The notes beneath the pieces were generated by a model, which ran no database searches, was not told where the DNA came from, and worked only from the letters and a program-made list of their open reading frames with translations. The position numbers and the translations under genes were made by a program. Source: Chara braunii (lineage: Eukaryota; Streptophyta; Charophyceae; Charales; Characeae). Taken from it: a stretch of 23,708 bases of DNA. The stretch's first letter is position 1. Each line of letters begins with the position of its first letter. Positions 1-8,791 of this stretch are shown one piece after another. The stretch is taken from positions 326,947 through 350,654 of the forward strand of contig BFEA01000036.1 in assembly GCA_003427395.1 (NCBI GenBank), read 5' to 3'.

Positions 1-245
1 TACCAGCTGAGCTATGCCCACGGGTGCTGGTCCCACAGGCGTGTTTTTTTTTTGACAGCCTGCAGGTGTACCGGCTGTGCTTGGCCCACGGGTGCTGGTT
101 CCACAGGTCTGTTTTTTTCAACAGCCTGCGGGTATACCAGCTGAGCTTGGCCTGCGGGTGCTGGTCCCACAGGCCTGTTTTTCAACAGCCTGCGGGGGTA
201 CCAACTGAGNTAGGCCCAGTGGCACTGTTCCCACAGACCTGTTCA
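1..245. repeat. Tandem repeat of about 66 bp with tRNA box-A-like head on the minus strand
   Basis: Four units start at about 1, 69, 135 and 199 (spacings 68, 66 and 64 bp); the last is partial and carries an N at 210. Each unit opens with TACCAGCTGAGC or a variant, then a GGTGCTGGTCCCACAGG block, a short T run and ACAGCCTGCGGG. On the minus strand the unit head reads GGGCATAGCTCAGCTGGTA, which fits the 5' end and box A of a tRNA (TRGCNNAGYNGG). No box B or full cloverleaf is visible, so this is not a tRNA gene. It could be a minisatellite grown from a tRNA-derived SINE; the tRNA origin is inference. Confidence 0.75.
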
Positions 246-603
246 CACTCTAACTCTTAACAACCNATTGGCGGATGGTGNGCCTACAGTGTGCCCCCAC
301 CGGGGCTCCCTCTGGCTGTGACTTACCTAGGCACAGTTCACCCTTTTCCGGGCCACGACGGGCATGCTCTTACATCAGCCTCCCACAGCAGATCGCGGTT
401 GGCGAGTGGTGCACTTGCAAAGTGCCCCCGCCACTCGGATTTCTTCGCTCCGCGGGCTATGCACCCACCGACTCTCACGCACGTTGACCCCATTTGTTCG
501 AGCACCAAGACGGGTAGGATAGAGGAACTTTGTCAGCACCCCGAATACGGTTACGGCTTAGCCCTATTGGTTACGGTACTGGACGTTCAACATAAACTTT
601 CGA
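246..603. other. No gene recognised; contains two ambiguous bases
   Basis: This stretch has N at 266 and 281. The short open frames across it overlap one another and match no family I recognise. The final part, around 582-603, shares short words (CAACATAAACTTTCGACG) with sequence near 793-817, so it is linked to the duplicated block that follows. Confidence 0.4.
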
Positions 604-746
604 CGCCTAGGATCGTAGCTACTTGGTATCTTGGTCGTCGGGCGCTCAACATATTTTCCTCAGACGACAGAAAATGCCGAGACGTCGTCCGCGCCTAGGA
701 TCGTAGCTACTTGGTATCTTGGTCGTCGGGCGCTCAACATATTTTC
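604..746. repeat. Direct repeat: two 55-bp copies, 88 bp apart
   Basis: Positions 604-658 and 692-746 read the same from CGCCTAGGATCGTAGCTACT through to CAACATATTTTC. The 33 bp between them (659-691) are unique. Related fragments of the same neighbourhood (CAACATAAACTT, CTTTCGACGC) recur up to about 820. This looks like a small recent tandem duplication of unknown origin. Confidence 0.85.
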
Positions 747-1235
747 GTCAAACTTTCGACTTTCCCTCATACTAGGTTTGCCAACGCTGCCTTTCGACGC
801 GTCGTCCAACATAAACTTCCCGCGTGTGCGCAAGGTAAGGTTTTTACCCTGTTCATGACGCGTTCTGCTGGAGGCCAATCTAGTTGTGAAGTAAAGGTAG
901 ATGGATACTATAAAATGAAAGGAAAATATAACCAAAATAAAAATTACAGAAGGTGGGTAACCGGACCCTATGGCTTCGGCACCTCCTGCCGGCGTTCTTC
1001 GGGCATAACCCACACCGACCGCAGGTTTGCTAGTCAATTTTCTATTCCGGTTCCTCGGACTGTGCTACGTGCGCTTTTGGTCAAACTCATTCCTTGCTCG
1101 CTGGCCTAGCATCGCCGATGATTAATGGTCATCTTACTGTGCTACGCAATAATGCGAGCCCCACACACCCTCTAACTCGGCCATACTTAGCTCGGACTCT
1201 CGCCAAGAGCGAGGTTGCCGAGATGAGCGTCGTGA
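747..1235. other. No gene recognised upstream of LINE copy A
   Basis: Open frames here are short and lie on both strands. No known domain, RNA gene or terminal repeat is visible. The stretch may contain the 5' untranslated region of LINE copy A, but nothing marks the element's 5' end. Confidence 0.35.
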
Positions 1236-2158
1236 CAGGATCTGTCCCATCAGTGCTTTACATTTATCAAGGACGCACCCAGTGCGATCTTCAAAAACAA
1301 CGGCAAATACCCTTGTAAGGGTGTTTGCTACGACAACGAGATATACTGGGACGAGGCATATGTGCAACTTTTTTCATTGTTAGACGAGAGCCCAAGCCTA
1401 AAACAGGCTTTAGAGCAGGGCCTGCCCCCAGAAACGGACTGGCAACATGTCTTGAACAGAATCTGAACATTGTGCACCAGAAATTCCATCCCACTGTTCT
1501 TGCAAACACGCTCGACACATCCAAGGACACAGACAAGCCCCCCCAACACCCCGCCAAACCGACCCCAAATGAGGACATACAACTTGAACAACACCTAAAA
1601 ACCTCGCATCCCGAACAAGGAGAGGGAGAGGCAGCCGCAACAGAGGAAACAGACCCTTCAAAGCGGGCTAAACTACGCCATCTAATTGAAAAAGGGTTGT
1701 ACCACAAGAGTCTGCCAAAGGGGGATAAGGTTCTGGTATTGGCAATTGGAAAGAAGGTCGGAAAATGAGAATTGGGTTTGTCGCCTGCTGAGTCTGAAGA
1801 CCCATATACCCCCGCCTATGGAGGAATGACTCTACATGGGTGGCATATGCAGAAGGAGGGGGTATTAAAAACTCAGGTAGTTACATATTTCATCACCGAC
1901 CACTACGAACCAGGAGCAATGGCCACCATCAGTGTTTCAACAGAAGGACTGAAGATGGCCTACAAAGACCTCTATGTGAGGTTCGAAGAGAATAAGGAGG
2001 CTGGATTGCTTTGGCATACACACAATATGCTCCTGGACACTCAACAACTGAAATTAAAGCCAAGCAATATATGGTTGGTTGATGAACTACTCACATGCAT
2101 CTTCACGGTTCTAAGAAAAAATATCATCAATAAGGAGGTAAACTGGGAGCAGGCCTAG
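1236..2158 (+). pseudogene. ORF1-like remnant of LINE copy A
   Basis: An open frame from 1236 to a TGA at 1464-1466 has protein-like composition (it includes NGKYPCKGVCYDNEIYWDEA). Coding character then moves to the frame open from 1325, which runs to an in-frame TGA at 1766-1768 and continues in the same frame to 2158. The middle is rich in Pro, Glu and Lys (disordered type); the last 100 residues look folded (YKDLYVRFEENKEAGLLW). Lying just upstream of the endonuclease frame, it occupies the place of a LINE ORF1, normally an RNA-binding chaperone. I recognise no RRM or CCHC knuckle, so the ORF1 assignment is by position. One frameshift and one stop break it. Confidence 0.5.
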
Positions 2159-2310
2159 ATATTAGAACGATCAACGTTCAAAAAACCCAGTTTACCTCCT
2201 TATGGATGTGAGTACTTCAAAATGGACTGGGTGGATGTGGTATACGGGAAAAATACAAAATGGAAACACATCCTGCAGCGAGCAGGCCTAGATATTAGAA
2301 CGATCAACGT
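2130..2310. repeat. Nested inverted and direct repeat at the ORF1/ORF2 boundary
   Basis: An 18-bp perfect inverted repeat (ATAAGGAGGTAAACTGGG at 2130-2147, its reverse complement at 2186-2203) encloses a 31-bp segment (2147-2177) that is repeated exactly at 2280-2310. The second copy lies inside the ORF2 endonuclease frame (it encodes RAGLDIRTIN); the first is out of context. A template-switch or foldback rearrangement in copy A would give this pattern, as could an assembly error. Confidence 0.85.
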
Positions 2311-3146
2311 GAACGGTCTAGCATCCGGCAACCCGAAAAAAACAAAAGCATTATGGGATCTGATGAGGGGAGTTAGGGGAAGAACGTGGCCGGATGTAGT
2401 CTGCGTTCAGGAGACCCATTTAATGGACACCACAGAGCCCACAAACAAGTCTGACCCTTCCAAAGCTATCAAACTTTTGCCCCCTGTCCAGGCAGCTCAG
2501 GGGTAGCAATTTAGATTCCACCATATTCGCGACTCGAAGTACTCAACCGGGAGATGGATAAGGAGGAGGGTCGATGGGTCAAAGTATTGGGCATGTTGGA
2601 ACTAGAAATCGTATGCATAGTCTTCATATATGCTCCCAACACGACCAGGGAGCGGAGGACCTTCTTTCAGAAAATGGAAACAATCCCCACCCCAGATATC
2701 CCCCTGATACTCGCAGGAGACTTCAATGTCGCACTGGATAGGTGGTTGGACAGATGGAGAGTCCCCCACACCTCCACTCATAATGCGGAGGAGGACGAGC
2801 AAATGTTAAAAAACTTGTGCGCCCCGCTCTCGCTTTTTGATACTTTCAAGTGCACATACCCTACTGAAAGGGCCTTTACGTGCATCCAAAACAATGACCG
2901 TGCCATACTCTCCAAATCCCGAATTGATTTAATCTTGGCCTCGGAAGATTTGGGTGGTGGGCTCTCGGTAACATCAATATTACCGACCAGCCCATATCCC
3001 GGACTGGACTACAGAATGTGCATGACGGTGTGGACGTTTCGTAAACGACTAGACCAAGGGTCCAGTTACTACAAACCAAACACTTCCTTACTCAAAACCA
3101 ACTTTTTTCAAAAGTACCTGCGACACGCCTGAGACTTTTGGAAAGA
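2222..3146 (+). pseudogene. LINE copy A ORF2, N-terminal APE-type endonuclease, inactivated
   Basis: This is the apurinic/apyrimidinic-like endonuclease that nicks target DNA to prime reverse transcription. From 2222 the frame carries TINVNGLAS and VVCVQETH (metal-binding Glu). A frameshift near 2490 and a TAG at about 2515, where copy C has Trp, move coding to the frame open from 2554. That frame holds IYAPN, LAGDFN, SRIDLIL and SPYPGLDY. In APE-type enzymes the last motif ends in a catalytic Asp-His; copy C keeps LDH while copy A has LDY, so the catalytic His is lost. A TGA follows YLRHA at 3130-3132 where copy C has Trp. Family assignment is firm; activity is excluded by both breaks and the substitution. 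Confidence 0.85.
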
Positions 3147-5000
3147 CCCTCGCCCCCAACAAGTATCACAAATCACTTGGTTCAATAATGGTTTGTTCTT
3201 CATGAAAAAAAAAATATAACGAATATTCTAAGCACCTGGCCGCTCAAAGATATCAACAAGAAATCACAATCATGCAATATCTAATAAACGCAGAACAAGA
3301 GCAAAATTCACAAGGGCAGGAACAGAACTCTGAGGAACTACAAACCCACATACAGGATTTGAAAGATCAGCTTCTCAAACATGTAAAGTACAAATGACAA
3401 GGAGCCCAAATGAGGGTGAGGCTATCTCGATTCTCTATTGAAGGGGTGATGGATTCTCACTTCTTCAGCCTGGCTAAAATACATATTCAAATAACCACAA
3501 TTGAAGCACTTTATGAACCGAATGCCAGGGAAGCAGACCCAACCACAACCACAACTCGCTGCACCAAGATAACGTACGACTTCTACAAAGATGTTTTTTC
3601 GTCACATATAGATAAATATGACGTATCACACCATGATCACCTAATAAATGAGTTTCTCGAAGCACTCAACAAAACACTAACGCTTTAACAACGTAATGCC
3701 TTAGAAGCCCCGCTCTCCAAAAAAGAAATATGGACTGCCCTTCTCCAAATGAAGGAGGATATGGCTCCCGGGATAGATGGTTTCCCTAAAGAATTCTGGG
3801 AAGTCACATGAGTGAGGATGTTATGGGCTTCTACAACGAAGTATGACTCACAGGGGAGATGGGAGAAAGGCTGGGGCAAGGAGTACTAACACTCTTATAT
3901 AAAAAAAAGGATAAAATGAATCTCAGAAACTACAAACAAATAACACTCCTCACTGTAGTCTACAAAATGTTGTCCAAAGCCCTGACAAACAGAATGATCC
4001 CGGTGATGGAGGACATCATCCATCCAACACAAACTGGCTTCATGAAAAATGAGAATATACAAGAGAACATCCTATTGATTAGCGAGATCCTCCAGCTTAC
4101 GAAGTACTCTCGCCAAAACACAACCTTGATCTTCATTGATTTCGAAAAGACCTATAACCACGTGGACTGACTGTTTTTGGATAGGTGTCTCAAAATGAAC
4201 TTTGGTCCGGATTTTAGACGCTGGATACAAATCCTACACCAAAACGCCACTACATGTGTCAAAGTCAATGAAAATTTTGCGCCAACCCTGCACTTAGAGT
4301 GTTCGGTCCGCGAAGGAGACCCTATTGCCCCCTTCCTTTTCCTAATCATCATGGAGGCATTAGCCGCTAACCTTTAGACAAACAAGAACATCACTAAAAT
4401 ACGGACTACACGCATCCCGGAGGAGGCGATCCCAGTATGTTCCTTGTTCGCGGACAATCTCACAATAATGGCGGAGGCCACACACTATAACATGGAGGAA
4501 ATCCAACGACCGATGGAAAGGTTTGCCAAGGTTTCTGACATGACAGTAAACTGGGGTTCCAAGACGCAAGGATGGTGGATTCACCACCAAGGCGGACGCC
4601 CCCCAGAATCACCACGTATTGCATGAACGCCATTAGAGACCCCAATAAGAATCCTAGGGGTATCCATGACCGTAGGGGGACAACCCCCAACCAGCGATGA
4701 GTGGATCACTACCCCGGCTCTACACAAACTAAGTAATTGGAAAAATAAACCCACATCCCTTTTCGGTCGGGCCTTAGTACTTAATAATGTGGTCTTCGCA
4801 TCACTATGGTATAAGTCTTTGTTGTGGCCTTTGAGTAAAAAGGCTTTGAGGGTCCTGAGGAAAAAGGCAGCCACCTTTTTGTGGAGAGGGGATGAAGAGC
4901 AAGATAATGTGATAGGCCGAGTGACCTGGGACTCAGTTATCCAACCAAAAGTAGGGGGAGACTTGTGAATTCTCGATCCGGTCATACAGGCGCAGACATT
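3147..5000 (+). pseudogene. LINE copy A ORF2, linker and reverse transcriptase, inactivated
   Basis: A linker region (3147-3850) aligns with copy C through WFNNGL, NEYSK and RFSIEG. The reverse transcriptase follows in the frames at 3859-4170, 4177-4377, 4444-4626 and 4666-4968: LRNYKQITLLTVVYKM (fingers), FIDFEKTYNHVD (motif A), SVREGDPIAPFLF (motif B) and SLFADNLTIM (motif C). Motif C is FADN instead of the catalytic FADD seen in copy C, motif A has Asn for the second Asp, and motif B has REG for RQG. Stops are mostly TGA, several at positions where copy C has Trp. This copy cannot make a working enzyme. L1-type LINE affiliation is by motif recognition. Confidence 0.85.
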
Positions 5001-6790
5001 ACAAATAAAATGGATTAAAAAACTGACCTTTGCCCCTCAAAGCCCGTGGTATGCTCTAGCTTTGGAACATCTAGCCCGTTTGGCCCCGACTGTCCCCCAT
5101 ACGATTCACCCACTTACTTCGCTAGAAAACCGGTTTTGGTCAATCCCGCGTAAACTCCCACATAGAAGGGAGGGGGAGGAGGGAGGGGGTCAAATGCTGG
5201 ACAAATTTTGGTCATCCCTGTTGCGAACATGGCGCAAACTCCCACTCCCATACATAACCCAACCCGACCGCTGCGAGGACGTCCATCGCCAACCCCTCTT
5301 TGGGAATAGATGGGTGACAAACACGAGGGGCTGCGTTATGACGAGCTCATTATTACCCTAGAGCTGGGTTAAGCACGGTGTACTCAGGGTAGGGGATTTG
5401 TGGGACAATGAAAGACAAGACTAGAAAACAGGGGACCAGTTGCGAGCAACCTTAAAATATTGCCATCACGTAGAGGAAGCTCTGGAAAACCTTATTGAAG
5501 TCATCCCACTGGAGTGGTACCGGATCCTCAAACGCGGCCCCTCCTTGAGAGAACTCAGAGAAGGAGATTGGGTAGCAAGCTCAGAGATCCTGTTGATGGT
5601 TGATTTGATACATATGGTGTGGTCCCAATCTGTCTTACTCGAGCCGTATGGTATCACTAGTACAGGCACCCTCCAAGGGAGTAGAGCTCCTTTGGAATGG
5701 ATAGACAGAGCATCAGTACACCGAGTGAGGGTTATCGAAGAGAAGGGATAGAGGGTGGCATTCCAGCCAGATAAACCAATCCAGGATCTGGCTTTGGACC
5801 TAGTGGAATGGGTCTGGCAATCTCCCCAAAAGAGGGGTACCCTCAGGACAAGCCACACCAGTCTACACAAACTTTCGGTCAAATCAACCTATAAAATGCT
5901 TAGGCCTAAATGGCATCTAAGGGACACAATTAATGATCGATGGGCCAAACAGTTAAATGTGGATCGGGCTCTCCTGACTCCAATCCAATGGTTTAAAGAA
6001 CAAAAATATAAGCCTATGAAGATCACCTCCCTGCAATGGCAGATAGCCCACCGCTGCCTGTCAACCAACGACTGGTTAACTGACCGCACAAACCTTGAAC
6101 AAACAGACCGGTTGCTTCCATGGGGCCAGCACTGTCAGAGCCTCTTCCCGTTCCACAAGAACGCAAAAACCATTGAACATATATTCATGAAGTGCCCAAT
6201 CGCTCAACACATATGGAGGTGGTGAGACCGTATATGGTGGAAAATGGAACCAGACATCCCCTGACCCTCGTCATGGCAAGCCATATTGGCAGGACACTGG
6301 TTGCCAACAGGAACAACTTCGACCTTCGTTGGGAACATGTACAGACTGGGGAGGAGGGCAATGATACGGGCATTGGGCACTCTGGTGGCAAAGATGCACT
6401 CTGGCCATGGAAAGGGTACGGGTGGAGGGCGTGGAAATCACTGAACAGATTCAACAACTGATACACCTCGAATTCACACGTAGATGGTCGGACACAAAAA
6501 CGCAATTAGACGAGTTCAGACAAATAGGAGATGTCAGGAGACGAATTACGATTTTTTGCACATTCTGGTTGGAGGGGAAAGAGAGGGATGAATTGCAAAG
6601 GTAGAATGAAGTGGGGATCATGGAGAAGGGGTGCGAGAGTTAGAAAGAATGAAAGATTACCGCCTCGTGTTCAATGACTGGACTAACATAGAACCCTTGT
6701 TCCCATTACGCCCTCCCTCGGATTTTCCAGACCCCTTCCCACCCCACGCCTGTCACTGGCAGAAATTGTGTTATAAATATGCTTTATGGC
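5001..6790 (+). pseudogene. LINE copy A ORF2, C-terminal region with degraded zinc knuckle
   Basis: Fragments at 5062-5361, 5440-5751, 5755-6225, 6192-6461 and 6407-6604 align in order with copy C: EWYRILKRGPSLREL, VKSTYKMLRPKWHLRD, LQWQIAHRCLSTNDWLTDRT, and the knuckle ending KTIEHIFMKCPIAQHIWRWW. The knuckle, a zf-RVT-type Cys/His element found at the C-terminus of plant-type LINE ORF2, should read CxxC...H....C. Here the first ligand is Gly (WGQHC). The frame changes several times and a TGA follows IWRWW at 6223. The protein end is near 6770-6790, where DFPDPFPPHAC matches the C-terminus of copy C. Confidence 0.8.
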
Positions 6791-7394
6791 CTATGACCTT
6801 CACAATCCTCCCCGGATCCCCCTGGGGAGGAGCCCGCTCATCCTGTATTTCTTCACCCTTCAGTGGAGTCGCCAACCGGTTACCTGAGCAACTTGAGCAA
6901 ATTAAGCAAGTGAGCAGCAACCTTTGAACGGTATCAATTTTGTCGATGGGTGAAGAGATACGGAAGGCAATGGTGGATCTTCAAGCTTTAAATCGACTAC
7001 ACTACACCCTACTGGCTGGTCAGCAGTCGGGGACCCCCTCCAAACTTACAACAGATTATACTATTGGACGCTGGACTCGATTTCCAGCAGGTGATGCTCT
7101 CCAAAAAAAATACTGGGGAAGCGGTACAGGTTTGCTCAGTCAATCCCCTGTGCAGGAGGGAACTGGTATGTAGCAACAAATATCTGGCGCTGGTTTTAGG
7201 GGGAAGAGAGGGAGGACCTAGTTCTTGAGCAATATATAGTTGGCGCCTGGTACTAGGGCGAAGAGGGTTCCTCCCCTCCCTTAGCAACCTGCATAGTCAA
7301 TACTCTGGATGCCGGAGTAATCAATGCTGGCAGGGTTCACACGTATCTCTTCTTGATCCAGCCTGTATCCATTCTGTTTTTTTCATCCTGTAAT
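6791..7394 (+). other. 3' UTR of LINE copy A, with internal partial duplication
   Basis: The stretch shares with copies B and C the words GCTCAGTCAATCCCC and GTAATCAATGCTGGCAG in the same order before the tail. Copy A is longer: it contains an extra degenerate tail head (GGACGCTGGACTCGATTTCC near 7072-7091) followed by a second CTCAGTCAATCCCC block and two versions of a CTGGCGC(C)TGGT block (about 7183 and 7232). This indicates a partial tandem duplication of the 3' UTR or an older tail-containing insertion. No coding capacity is recognised. Confidence 0.65.
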
Positions 7395-7507
7395 GGGACG
7401 CTGGACCCGTTTTCCAGCAGGTGATGCTCCCCACCAATAGATGGAACCCCTCCCCGGGTGCTCGTGGTGCCTGCTCCTACCAGCACCACTAGCATTGCAG
7501 GGGGTGT

Positions 7508-7542
<35 letters not shown>
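7395..7542 (+). repeat. Conserved LINE 3' tail plus poly(A), copy A
   Basis: The tail starts GGGACGCTGGACCCGTTTTC, continues with GCTCCCCACCAATAGATGG and a CCTCCCCGGG block, then a GC-rich stem-like part (GTGCCTGCTCCTACCAGCAC), and ends in A31 (7512-7542). The same tail ends copies B and C and occurs alone elsewhere in the window. In LINEs the 3' end is what the reverse transcriptase recognises, so conservation here, above that of the neighbouring spacer, fits a functional recognition site. That role is inference. Confidence 0.8.
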
Positions 7543-7545
<3 letters not shown>

Positions 7546-7650
7546 AAACCGAAAGCGAGACGAACCGTGATGTTGCTGTGCGTTATAGCGATGAGCATGA
7601 GGGGGGGGGCTGGAGAGTGGTGAGTTAACCTGATGGTGCTCTTTTATCAG

Positions 7651-7702
7651 GTCGAAGAGAGTGCCGTGGTCGACGGTGAGAAGGAGGCCATTGATGACGC
7701 AG
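7651..7702 (+). other. Candidate micro-exon cassette 1 (52 nt)
   Basis: The block is preceded by CTCTTTTATCAG, a plausible 3' splice site, and followed by GTGAGTGG, a consensus 5' splice site (CAG|GTGAGT). It is a diverged relative of cassettes 2 and 3 (shared GGCCATTG, GAnGCAG|GTGAGTGG). Splicing is inferred from consensus sequence only. No host transcript is evident. Confidence 0.3.
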
Positions 7703-7732
7703 GTGAGTGGGATGTGGAGTTGGGGCTATTGG

Positions 7733-7860
7733 CAACGACGACAACGGCGGCAACAGCAGCGGCGACGACAACAGCGAAAATAGAAGTAAACACAACAACG
7801 CAATCAACAACAACAACAACGATGACAAGAACAACAACAACAACAACAACAACAACAACG
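7733..7860 (+). repeat. (AAC)n/(AAC-GAC)n microsatellite 1
   Basis: An imperfect AAC-type trinucleotide tract in which GAC, GGC and AGC interruptions cluster at the left and pure AAC at the right. On the plus strand it reads as poly-Thr, poly-Asn or poly-Gln depending on frame, which explains the long low-complexity frames on both strands. Confidence 0.9.
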
Positions 7861-7893
7861 ATCAACGTCGATGACGATTTTTTTCCTCATCAG

Positions 7894-7939
7894 ACCATTG
7901 GGGACCGTGGCAGGAGGAAATATGCCCTTGACGAGGCAG
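7894..7939 (+). other. Candidate micro-exon cassette 2 (46 nt)
   Basis: TTTTTTTCCTCATCAG lies directly before it (long pyrimidine tract plus AG), and GGCAG|GTGAGT directly after. The 46 nt are closely similar to cassette 3 (ACCATTGGGGACCGTGG versus GCCATTGGGGACTGTGG). Conserved splice-like borders around a repeated block are the reason to list it; whether it is spliced is unknown. Confidence 0.35.
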
Positions 7940-7968
7940 GTGAGTGGGGGGTGGAGGAGGGGTTAACG

Positions 7969-7988
7969 GCAACGACAACAACGAAATC

Positions 7989-8036
<48 letters not shown>

Positions 8037-8094
8037 AACAACAACAATAACAACAACAACAACAACAACAATAATAACAACAACAACAAAAGCA
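7969..8094 (+). repeat. (AAC)n/(AAT)n microsatellite 2
   Basis: A nearly pure AAC tract with ACG at the left end and AATAAC variants on the right. It sits at the same place relative to cassette 2 as tract 1 does to cassette 1, so the array unit of about 240 bp is cassette plus microsatellite. Confidence 0.9.
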
Positions 8095-8130
8095 GCGATC
8101 GACGTTGACGACGGTTCTTTTCCTCATCAG

Positions 8131-8176
8131 GCCATTGGGGACTGTGGCGAGTGGGAATATGTCTTTGACGAGGCCA
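8131..8176 (+). other. Candidate micro-exon cassette 3 (46 nt)
   Basis: It is preceded by GGTTCTTTTCCTCATCAG and followed by GTGAGTGG. Its length equals cassette 2 and the start-to-start distance is 237 bp (243 bp between cassettes 1 and 2). The last exon base is A instead of G (GGCCA|GTGAGT), which would weaken the donor site if it is used. Confidence 0.33.
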
Positions 8177-8291
8177 GTGAGTGGGGGTGGAGGAGGGGCC
8201 AATGGCAATGGCAGGTCAGTGGGAGGTGGAGGAGGGGCCAATGGCAACGACAGGTCAGTGGGAGGTGGAGTTGGGGCTAGTGGCAACGACG
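8177..8291 (+). repeat. Tandem repeat, three units of 38-39 bp
   Basis: Units are 8177-8214, 8215-8253 and 8254-8291, each of the form GTCAGTGGGAGGTGGAGGAG followed by GGGCCAATGGCAACGACAG with small changes. The first unit begins at the GTGAGT donor-like site of cassette 3, so this is a local amplification of the sequence directly after the cassette. Confidence 0.85.
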
Positions 8292-8320
8292 GTGATGACA
8301 ACAGTGAAGATAAAACAACT

Positions 8321-8354
<34 letters not shown>

Positions 8355-8418
8355 CGTTGCGAACGGTCACAATCGCAACAACAACAACAACAACAACAAC
8401 AACAGCGAAAACCACAGC
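8321..8418 (+). repeat. (AAC)n microsatellite 3
   Basis: An AAC tract interrupted by GTTGCGAACGGTCACAATCG in the middle. It is the third tract of the array 7651-8420. Confidence 0.9.
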
Positions 8419-8791
8419 AACGATGGCAAGGTGGGGCTTAAGGTTGAAGGTGAGGTCTACCGGTCCCCCCCGTCCATTCCCGGTGTTTTTACAGGTTGAT
8501 TTGTTTTTCACTGTCTGGTATCGGGTCGGAACAAGATAGTCGATCCCACCCTCGTTGATTGGGGTTGATCAGCCAGGGTTTTGAGTTTTGATTGATCTTT
8601 GTTGTAGTTTTGATTGATTTTTGTTGGGCTGATTGATGAAGATGCTTCTCACAGCTTCCCGTTGGGATCATACTTCATGGGCATGAGGTCAATCCTTCCC
8701 TTGAGCAGGGAAGTAATCAATGCCTCTGGTCAACGATTACATATACACTGGATTGTATGTGCTATTTGACATCTGCACACATCAGGGTATA
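8419..8791. other. No gene recognised
   Basis: The stretch contains two imperfect copies of TTTTGATTGATCTTTGTTG around 8585-8625 and otherwise unique sequence. No domain, RNA gene or terminal repeat is visible. Confidence 0.4.

Larger units (their letters stand above)
1236..7542 (+). mobile_element. LINE copy A: decayed non-LTR retrotransposon, L1-like, ending in poly(A)
   Basis: The order is an ORF1-like remnant (1236-2158), a broken ORF2 with APE-type endonuclease, reverse transcriptase and zinc-knuckle C-terminus (2222 to about 6790), a 3' UTR (to 7394), a conserved tail starting GGGACGCTGGACCC (7395-7511) and 31 A residues (7512-7542). Identity comes from protein motifs and from alignment by eye with copies B and C. 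The coding frames are broken by many stops and frameshifts. The 5' boundary is not defined and no target-site duplication was recognised. It is an autonomous LINE family by design, but this copy is dead. Confidence 0.88.

Noticed and set aside
1-75. tRNA gene on the minus strand at the window start
   Set aside because: Only the box A head is present and it repeats four times; no anticodon arm, box B or acceptor stem closure is visible.
7633-8280. 215-codon plus-strand open frame rich in threonine
   Set aside because: Most of it is (AAC)n translated; opposite-strand and shifted frames are equally open as poly-Leu, poly-Val or poly-Gln. The exon-like blocks are reported separately.
7714-8420. 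CRISPR-like array, because of regularly spaced repeats
   Set aside because: The repeats are microsatellite tracts and cassettes of about 240 bp in a eukaryotic transposon-rich setting, without spacer structure.
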